DNA of 5,051 bases from an uncultured euryarchaeote (GTDB lineage: Archaea > Thermoplasmatota > Poseidoniia > Poseidoniales > Thalassarchaeaceae): NCBI GenBank assembly GCA_937897085.1, contig CALCOR010000152.1:1-5051 (forward strand). The letters are read 5' to 3'. Each line of letters opens with the position of its first letter. Position 1 is the stretch's first letter. Below the pieces are notes generated by a model. The model did no database searches. It worked only from the letters and a program-made list of their open reading frames with translations, and had not been told where the DNA came from. The position numbers and the translations under genes are program-made. This document shows positions 1-3,945 of this stretch, in pieces.

Positions 1-209
1 ACCCGCTTCTGCCCGAGCCAGCCGCTCAGCCACTCGCGCATGCGCCCGCCGATGTCCTGGAAGCGGTCATCGGGACCGCCCAGCCGGATCAAGCGCGCTG
101 CCTGAACCACCTGCGCTGTGAACAGGATTCCCGCAGCACCCCAGATGAACATGATGACCGCCCAACCGGGCACAGAACCGAAGTAAGTCGCTTCGAAAGC
201 GTCAATCAT
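1..209 (-). CDS. Heterodisulfide reductase-related Fe-S oxidoreductase, N-terminal membrane part (partial)
   Basis: This is an open frame of 69 codons read leftwards from ATG at 209 and running off the window edge, so the C-terminus is missing. It begins MIDAFEATYFGSVPGW, followed by one hydrophobic membrane segment (about residues 14-34) and then a basic cytoplasmic stretch containing RLIRLGGPDDRF and WLSGWLGQKR. The order 'membrane helix, R-LxRLGxPDxRF, then LGQ-(K/R)R' is what I recognise from the start of HdrD-like proteins that fuse a nitrate-reductase-gamma-like membrane domain to cysteine-rich Fe-S domains. Such proteins pass electrons between a membrane carrier and a soluble partner. 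The Fe-S domains themselves would lie outside the window, so the enzymatic part is unseen. A GGGAG Shine-Dalgarno-like stretch sits about 9 nt before the ATG. It is divergent from mvk. The family call comes from memory of the motif; the exact substrate cannot be inferred. Confidence 0.72.
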   Translation of the reverse strand, partial: MIDAFEATYFGSVPGWAVIMFIWGAAGILFTAQVVQAARLIRLGGPDDRFQDIGGRMREWLSGWLGQKR

Positions 210-325
210 TCGAATCGTCTCCCGCGACACGCCAGCGTGACGTGATTCGCCCACTCCAAACCCGCCCTTCAACCAACCGCTTGACCCCCCAACCCCTATG
301 GCCTCCTGCCGCCGACAGCCCGGTC
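210..325. promoter_or_regulatory. Divergent intergenic region between Fe-S oxidoreductase and mvk
   Basis: These 116 nt lie between two divergent starts and must hold both promoters unless mvk starts further upstream. The right half (about 246-300) is C-rich and pyrimidine-biased on the plus strand. I find no convincing TATA box for either gene. The best candidate for a leaderless mvk transcript is the weak CCTATGGC around 296-303, about 26 nt before ATG 326, and it is not a good match to the archaeal consensus. Confidence 0.4.
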
Positions 326-1303
326 ATGGTGGCCGCCTCGGCACCCGGGAAGTGCATTCTGTTCGGTGAGCACGCCGTGGTCTACGGTGAACCTGCGGTA
401 GCCGTTGCCATCGATGCGCGGGTCTCAGTCGTCTTGGAACCGTGTCAGGGTTCCTGGAAACTAGGTGGTGCGCCGCTCAACGAGCGCCATCCGCACGCTC
501 GCTTCCTGCATAGCCAACTGGTCGGTGATGACTCCGAGCCGCACTCGATGGTGGTGACTAGCGAGTTGTTTCCGGCGGCGGGACTCGGTTCGTCGGCGGC
601 GCTGTCTGCGGCGATCTGCGCGGCGCTGATGCACAGAGATGGCGACGGAGATGGCGAGTTGGACCTTGAGCACATCTCACACCTAGCGCACATCGCTGAG
701 GCGGAGGCGCAGTCCGGCCGGGCGAGTCCGACCGACACCTCAACGGCGACACTTGGCGGTTGCGTGCTTGTCTCGGACAGACGCGAGGAGAGCGCCGAAT
801 GGCGCTGGACCCGCACACTGGACACTCCTGAAGGAGAGCGGTGTTGGGAGATTCACAGCGTCTCTCTGCCGGAATCCGTGCGCGAGGCACACCTCGTGGT
901 AGGCTCAACTGGAGTCCATGCTCCAACGAGCAAGATGGTCGCCAAGGTGGCCGGGCTGCTCAAACATCAGCCTGACAGAATGGATGAGATCGCGCGCATC
1001 GGTGATTTGAGCAGGGCCGGTGCAGGTGCGTTGACGGCGGGAGATCTGGTTGCGATCGGCCGGCTCATGGACGAGGTTCACGACCTGCTGGCAGGTCTCG
1101 GCGTGTCCTGCCCTGAGCTCGAGCAACTTGTTGCCGCCGCCCGTCCGACATCGCTCGGAGCGAAGTTGACTGGAGCAGGCGGCGGAGGCTGTATGCTGGC
1201 GCTGACGACCGAGCCAGAAGCAACCGCGGAAGCCATCGAGATGAGGGGCGGTAGAGTCATAACCACTCCACTCCGGGCCCCGGGAGTCAGACTTGAGCGA
1301 TGA
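326..1303 (+). CDS. mvk: Mevalonate kinase (GHMP kinase family)
   Basis: The product phosphorylates mevalonate to 5-phosphomevalonate with ATP, the committed kinase step toward isoprenoids and archaeal ether lipids, in the cytoplasm. From ATG 326 it is 325 residues, normal for archaeal mevalonate kinases. All three GHMP motifs are visible: PGKCILFGEHAVVYG at residues 7-21, the ATP-binding glycine/serine loop FPAAGLGSSAAL at 82-93, and KLTGAGGGGCMLAL at 280-293. D137 in SPTDTSTATLGG fits the catalytic aspartate. The C-terminal part (IGRLMDEVHDLLAGLGVS) matches the haloarchaeal enzymes I know. I chose ATG 326 because the family begins immediately before SAPGK. The frame stays open to a GTG at 242, but those 28 extra residues are proline-rich and unlike the family. 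No Shine-Dalgarno is visible, so a leaderless transcript is possible. The TBP gene follows after 77 nt with its own TATA box, so co-transcription is uncertain. Confidence 0.93.
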   Translation: MVAASAPGKCILFGEHAVVYGEPAVAVAIDARVSVVLEPCQGSWKLGGAPLNERHPHARFLHSQLVGDDSEPHSMVVTSELFPAAGLGSSAALSAAICAALMHRDGDGDGELDLEHISHLAHIAEAEAQSGRASPTDTSTATLGGCVLVSDRREESAEWRWTRTLDTPEGERCWEIHSVSLPESVREAHLVVGSTGVHAPTSKMVAKVAGLLKHQPDRMDEIARIGDLSRAGAGALTAGDLVAIGRLMDEVHDLLAGLGVSCPELEQLVAAARPTSLGAKLTGAGGGGCMLALTTEPEATAEAIEMRGGRVITTPLRAPGVRLER

Positions 1304-1346
1304 CAGGCGCTCATTCACCCATCCAGACCTGATTTTCCTCTGCCGT

Positions 1347-1360
1347 CCCTTTATATAGGG
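1347..1360 (+). promoter_or_regulatory. TATA box of the TBP gene, enclosed in a CCCT-N6-AGGG dyad
   Basis: TTTATATA at 1350-1357 is a strong archaeal TATA box in otherwise GC-rich DNA. Its centre lies about 26-27 nt before ATG 1381, which puts transcription start at or next to the ATG and predicts a leaderless mRNA; no Shine-Dalgarno precedes the ATG. The box is bracketed by CCCT (1347-1350) and AGGG (1357-1360), a short inverted repeat that could be chance or could let a dimeric regulator compete with TBP. Because the gene encodes a TBP, the product could bind its own promoter; that is inference. Confidence 0.7.
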
Positions 1361-1380
1361 CGGTCAGGTGCCGGGGCTTT

Positions 1381-3078
1381 ATGAGCAGTGATGAAGAACG
1401 CCTGACTGTCGTGAACGTGGTCGCCTCGACCCGAGTGGCCGAGGAATTGAATCTCCCGGACATCGCAATCCAACTGAATTGCGAATACGAACCTGAGCAG
1501 TTCCCCGGTGTCGTCTACCGTGTAGTTTCACCGAAACTCGCCATCCTGATGTTCCGCTCCGGCCGCGCTGTGTGCACCGGTGGCAAGAACGAGGGTAACA
1601 TCCATGCCGGTATCCAGATGATGATTGAGGATCTGGTCAACTCTGGAATCACCACTTGGAGCCTCAGTCCCGACAAGGACCCCGTGCGCGCGATTGCATC
1701 CTCTCCGCTTCCTGGAAAGCCGACCTACGACAACAAGGACTGGTACGCTGATGAGGCATTCGTCTTGAAGGCGAAGGCGAAGCGCAAGAAGATCGAGGAG
1801 AAGCTCAAGAGCAAGATGGAGACCGTCAACTGGCGGCACATCGAGGACGGCTCGAAGAGTGCCAGCCCAGCCACGCTTCTGCGTGGTGGAGTCGGCGCCA
1901 CGCTGACCTCACGCAACAAGACGCTGACCGTAGACGGAGTCAAGTTGGCTGTCGGCGACAGACTGCTCGTGGCGGGGGAGGAGGACTCCACGCACAATGG
2001 AATCTACGTGTTGACCTCGCTCGGCCCGACGGTGCTGACCCGCTCCGAAGATTGTGACAACCTCGACGAAGAAGACGAATCAGGTGTGCCCAGGGGATAC
2101 GCCGGCATCGCCGGGAGCCGCAAGGTCGCCACCGGAATGCTCGTGCCAATCACTGAAGGAAAGGAGCACGCTGGAGAGGTCTGGATTCTCGAAGGGGGAC
2201 ATCAGGTCGCTTTGGGAGTAACCCCCGGCGGAGCCCACCCGGGAGATGGCACGATGAAGTTCTCTCTGGATGACGACCTCACGGGAAGCGGCATGTTTTC
2301 CATCACACTGACCCCGGAGAGCGATGAGAAGAGCAGGGTACGCGAGAAGAAGCAGCTCATCCAACACGAGATAGATTCTGGGCAGTCCAAGAAGAAGGCC
2401 GAGGAGGCCTACAAGACCGCGCTGCAGGAGATGCACAGAGAGAAGGCGGAGTATCTGCTTTCGATCATGGATGTCAAATTCGATGGGAAAGTACCTGACG
2501 GTGAGGGCGGACTCAACGAGGATAAGGCGAAGGAGAAGCACGCCAAGGATGTCATTGAGGAATCACTCTCTGGAGAAATCGACTTGTTCCCCTGTCTGGC
2601 TGCACTCAAGGCACCCTGCACCCGCTACCCCACCTACTCTGAGTGGTTCAAGGAGACCTACGCCACCACGCAGGACTACACTCTGCCGATCGATGATCAG
2701 GGGACTATGGAAATATCTCCGAGCCACCTCTGGTGCGCTGGCAAGTCGGGCGATGTCACCATCGAGGTACAGAACATGGTTGCCACCTATGCACTGCACT
2801 ACCCCGAGGACTACGACGGCCACGATCGCTGGACCGGTGAGGCACAGGCTGACCAGCCGCGCAAGTTGAATCTCAACAACCTCACCTTCCATCTGCCGTT
2901 CGACAAGGTCGAGTATGAGCCGGAGCAGTTCCCCGGTCTCATCTACCGCCTCGATTACCCGAAGGTCGTCTGCCTCATCTTCGGCAGTGGCAAGATGGTG
3001 ATCACCGGAGCGCGGCACAAGGACGAGATCCTTGAGGCCGTGCAGATCATCCAGGACGAGCTCGCCGACCTTCTCTGA
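1381..3078 (+). CDS. tbp: TATA-binding protein with a large insertion between its two repeats
   Basis: TBP binds and bends TATA DNA and recruits TFB and RNA polymerase. Archaeal TBPs are usually about 180-200 residues; this one is 565. Repeat 1 spans about residues 7-92 and repeat 2 about 457-565. Both keep the hallmark EYEPEQFPG core (35-43 and 511-519). The intercalating phenylalanine pairs correspond to F41/F58 and F517/F534, the central DNA-contact asparagines to N12 and N465, and the TG-G/A turns to T66-G68 and T542-A544. Thus the DNA-binding saddle looks complete and is probably functional. About 364 residues (93-456) replace the normally short inter-repeat linker, and about 20 residues are added near the start of repeat 2 (about 472-494). 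The reading frame is uninterrupted across all parts, and no intein splice motifs are seen. ATG 1381 fits a leaderless start downstream of the TATA box. A second, ordinary TBP elsewhere in the genome cannot be excluded. Three genes follow on the same strand. Confidence 0.93.
   Translation: MSSDEERLTVVNVVASTRVAEELNLPDIAIQLNCEYEPEQFPGVVYRVVSPKLAILMFRSGRAVCTGGKNEGNIHAGIQMMIEDLVNSGITTWSLSPDKDPVRAIASSPLPGKPTYDNKDWYADEAFVLKAKAKRKKIEEKLKSKMETVNWRHIEDGSKSASPATLLRGGVGATLTSRNKTLTVDGVKLAVGDRLLVAGEEDSTHNGIYVLTSLGPTVLTRSEDCDNLDEEDESGVPRGYAGIAGSRKVATGMLVPITEGKEHAGEVWILEGGHQVALGVTPGGAHPGDGTMKFSLDDDLTGSGMFSITLTPESDEKSRVREKKQLIQHEIDSGQSKKKAEEAYKTALQEMHREKAEYLLSIMDVKFDGKVPDGEGGLNEDKAKEKHAKDVIEESLSGEIDLFPCLAALKAPCTRYPTYSEWFKETYATTQDYTLPIDDQGTMEISPSHLWCAGKSGDVTIEVQNMVATYALHYPEDYDGHDRWTGEAQADQPRKLNLNNLTFHLPFDKVEYEPEQFPGLIYRLDYPKVVCLIFGSGKMVITGARHKDEILEAVQIIQDELADLL
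1399..1656 (+). other. TBP repeat 1 (N-terminal half of the saddle)
   Basis: Residues 7-92 read as a full TBP half: strand S1 with TVVNVVAS (N12 central), helix 1 with ELNLPDIAIQL, the EYEPEQFPGVVYRV stirrup carrying F41, the AILMFRSGRAVCTGG strands carrying F58, then the long helix 2 ending at DLVNSG. All elements are present at normal spacing, so this half should fold without the insert. Confidence 0.92.
1495..1509 (+). repeat. 15-nt direct repeat, copy 1 (in TBP repeat 1)
   Basis: GAGCAGTTCCCCGGT here is identical to 2923-2937. Both copies encode the conserved EQFPG of the two TBP halves, so this most likely reflects the ancient internal duplication under strong protein constraint. The surrounding codons differ (for example the glutamate before the QFPG differs in its flanking proline codon). 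Confidence 0.8.
1858..2274 (+). other. Phage tail-fibre-like domain inside the TBP insertion
   Basis: Residues about 160-298 match, from memory, a recurrent module of phage tail and other virion proteins. The typical order there is GVGATLTA--NGALTVDG, V-VGDRVLVK-Q, NGIYTVT-LG, FVLTRATD-D, V-EGT--A---WVL, and finally ITLG followed by LTF. Here the corresponding pieces are GVGATLTSRNKTLTVDG (170-186), LAVGDRLLV (189-197), HNGIYVLTSLG (205-215), VLTRSEDCDN (218-227), VPITEGKEHAGEVWILEGG (255-273), and VALG then TMKFSL. A loop of about 20 residues (228-249, rich in acid and glycine) is longer than in the usual module. The order and spacing make chance resemblance unlikely. No search was run. Confidence 0.75.
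2317..2475 (+). other. Charged probable coiled coil in the TBP insertion
   Basis: Residues about 313-365 contain dense alternating Lys/Glu with spaced hydrophobics (KKQLIQHEIDSG, KKKAEEAYKTALQEMHREKA, EYLLSIM) and no proline. This predicts a long amphipathic helix or helical hairpin. A second basic helix-like stretch (about 124-155, LKAKAKRKKIEEKLKSKM) lies on the other side of the phage-like domain, so the two may pair to form a stalk. The pairing is inference. Confidence 0.5.
2749..3075 (+). other. TBP repeat 2 with a short internal insertion
   Basis: Residues 457-565 form the second TBP half: IEVQNMVAT (N465), helix 1 with LNLNNLTFHL, EYEPEQFPGLIYRL (F517), VVCLIFGSGKMVITGA (F534), and helix 2 to the C-terminus ELADLL. 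From the VAT/VAS motif to the LNL of helix 1 there are 29 residues here against 9 in repeat 1. About 20 extra acidic/polar residues therefore sit in the S1-H1 connection (about 472-494). Confidence 0.9.
2923..2937 (+). repeat. 15-nt direct repeat, copy 2 (in TBP repeat 2)
   Basis: This is identical to 1495-1509 and lies in the corresponding position of the second TBP half. The two copies bracket the whole insertion; recombination between them would leave a single fused TBP half. Confidence 0.8.
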
Positions 3079-3129
3079 GCACCTTAGCACGGGGCGAAGT
3101 GAGATAGAGTTGAGCCGGATAGGCACATC

Positions 3130-3531
3130 ATGGAGACGGGCTCGCACGCCGACTCGGAGTTGCCGCTGGACATCGGCAAGATTCGCCTCACTTCCGCTGA
3201 ACTGGTTCGATTGCTGCACATCGGCATCGTCGTCTTCACGGGAATCGGTTGGGCCTTCTCATCCGTACAGGTTCTCTGGGTTCATCTGGTGCTCGTGCCA
3301 GCGATGAAACTGCACTGGCTCACCAATGGTGGAATCTGCTTCCTGACGTCGGTCGAGCATCGCCTGCGCGGCAACCCTACCGCTGGCACCGTTGAGCAAC
3401 CTGGATTCATCTATCAATTCGTCTGCATGTTAATTGACAATCCACCTCAGGAGGAGAAAGTCACCATCTGGATGGAGAGTGGGATGTGGGTGGGGTGGAT
3501 TGTCACCATCCTGAAACTGTTCGTGCTCTGA
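3130..3531 (+). CDS. Small membrane protein, DUF2784-like, copy 1
   Basis: This is a 133-residue protein of unknown function. A polar N-terminus (1-24) is followed by a hydrophobic helix (about 27-43), a second one ending in LVPAMKLHW (about 46-63), a conserved loop NGGICFLTSVEHRLRG (66-81), a soluble stretch with PGFIYQF, and a C-terminal hydrophobic segment (about 113-133). The motif HW-x2-N-x3-C-x-LT-x2-EHRL followed by a GF(I/F) stretch resembles small membrane proteins of the DUF2784 type, but I hold that family name loosely. It is a clear paralogue of the next gene: over 42 ungapped residues starting at GWA, 17 are identical. It starts 51 nt after TBP, with no good Shine-Dalgarno or TATA box, so read-through from the TBP promoter is plausible. 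Its stop overlaps the ribosome-binding site of the next gene. Confidence 0.8.
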   Translation: METGSHADSELPLDIGKIRLTSAELVRLLHIGIVVFTGIGWAFSSVQVLWVHLVLVPAMKLHWLTNGGICFLTSVEHRLRGNPTAGTVEQPGFIYQFVCMLIDNPPQEEKVTIWMESGMWVGWIVTILKLFVL

Positions 3532-3536
3532 GGTGA
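3530..3536 (+). promoter_or_regulatory. Shine-Dalgarno site for the second membrane protein
   Basis: GAGGTGA is a 7-nt match to the anti-Shine-Dalgarno complement, ends 4 nt before GTG 3541, and overlaps the TGA stop (3529-3531) of the preceding gene. It decides the GTG start and indicates translational coupling. Confidence 0.8.
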
Positions 3537-3540
3537 ACCG

Positions 3541-3924
3541 GTGGGGCATGAGGTCTCTCTGATCCGCCGTTCGCTCGCGAATGCGGCCCGTCTGTCACAC
3601 TGGATGGTCAGTTTCTTCATCATGCTCGGCTGGGCTCTCCCTTGGCCGCTCGCCTGGTGGCTACACGTAATCCTCACCCCGCTGGTCCGCGCTCACTGGA
3701 GGTTCAACGACCGCACCTGCATCCTCACCACGTGGGAGCACCGATTGCTCGACATCCCACTCGATGAGTCGCACGAGGAGGGCTGGTTCGTGCGTATCCT
3801 GCTCAGGTTGGTTTACCGCGGCGAACTCTCGAACGAGTTCGTGCGCCGACTGATGTTCTGGGTGATGTGGCTGGGAACAGCGATCTCCGCGCTGCGTCTA
3901 TCCAATCACTGCAATCTGCTCTAA
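3541..3924 (+). CDS. Small membrane protein, DUF2784-like, copy 2 (GTG start)
   Basis: This is a 127-residue protein of unknown function and a tandem paralogue of the preceding gene. It has hydrophobic helices at about 20-36 and 37-50, the shared loop HW-x2-N-x3-C-x-LT-x2-EHRL (H52, W53, N56, C60, L62, T63, E66-L69), EEGWFVRIL in the position of the GFI motif, and a third hydrophobic segment (about 103-119). In the core the two copies align with a constant offset of 10 residues. The GTG start is chosen because of the strong Shine-Dalgarno just upstream; no in-frame ATG lies nearby. It is separated from copy 1 by only 9 nt, so the two are almost certainly one transcript and may form a heteromeric membrane complex (inference). 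Divergence outside the core indicates an old duplication. Confidence 0.82.
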   Translation: MGHEVSLIRRSLANAARLSHWMVSFFIMLGWALPWPLAWWLHVILTPLVRAHWRFNDRTCILTTWEHRLLDIPLDESHEEGWFVRILLRLVYRGELSNEFVRRLMFWVMWLGTAISALRLSNHCNLL

Positions 3925-3931
3925 AGAGCAG
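3916..3931 (+). repeat. Short perfect inverted repeat over the stop codon of membrane protein copy 2
   Basis: CTGCTCT (3916-3922) and AGAGCAG (3925-3931) are exact reverse complements separated by AA. In RNA this gives a 6-bp stem with a UAAA loop that includes the stop codon. It lacks a T tract and lies just before the next start, so a terminator role is unlikely; it could affect translation of the next gene. Confidence 0.55.
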
Positions 3932-3945
3932 CGTCAGGTCAGCGG

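Larger units (their letters stand above)
1657..2748 (+). other. About 364-residue insertion between the TBP repeats
   Basis: Residues about 93-456 replace a linker that in ordinary archaeal TBPs is only a few residues long. In order it holds a short polar stretch (93-123), a highly basic probable helix (about 124-155), a phage-virion-like beta domain (about 160-298), a charged probable coiled coil (about 313-365), an acidic/lysine-rich linker (about 366-400), and a less charged segment rich in aromatics and cysteine (about 401-456; C405, C413, C452) that I do not recognise. In TBP the inter-repeat junction lies on the outer convex face, so the insert would project away from DNA toward protein partners. 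That placement is inferred from known TBP structures. Confidence 0.85.

Noticed and set aside
242..325. Upstream GTG start for mevalonate kinase adding 28 residues
   Set aside because: The extension is proline-rich and low in complexity, has no family counterpart, and the family starts directly at the MVAASAPGK position.
1657..2748. The TBP insertion as an intein
   Set aside because: There is no Cys/Ser/Thr-led block A motif at the left junction and no His-Asn followed by Cys/Ser/Thr at the right one. The insertion lies in a linker rather than in a conserved catalytic motif, and its contents match a phage virion-type domain rather than Hint or homing endonuclease folds.
2563..3219. 218-residue open frame on the minus strand opposite the TBP C-terminus
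   Set aside because: It lies entirely opposite the strongly conserved TBP repeat 2 and the start of the next gene, and its translation resembles no family I know. Long antisense frames are expected in GC-rich coding DNA.
3449..3454. AGGAGG as a ribosome-binding site
   Set aside because: It lies inside the first membrane protein gene, and no credible start with a protein-like frame follows at proper spacing; it encodes part of the PQEEK stretch.
3916..3931. Hairpin as an intrinsic terminator after the membrane protein pair
   Set aside because: There is no following T tract, archaeal terminators rely mainly on T runs, and the next gene begins only 15 nt beyond it.
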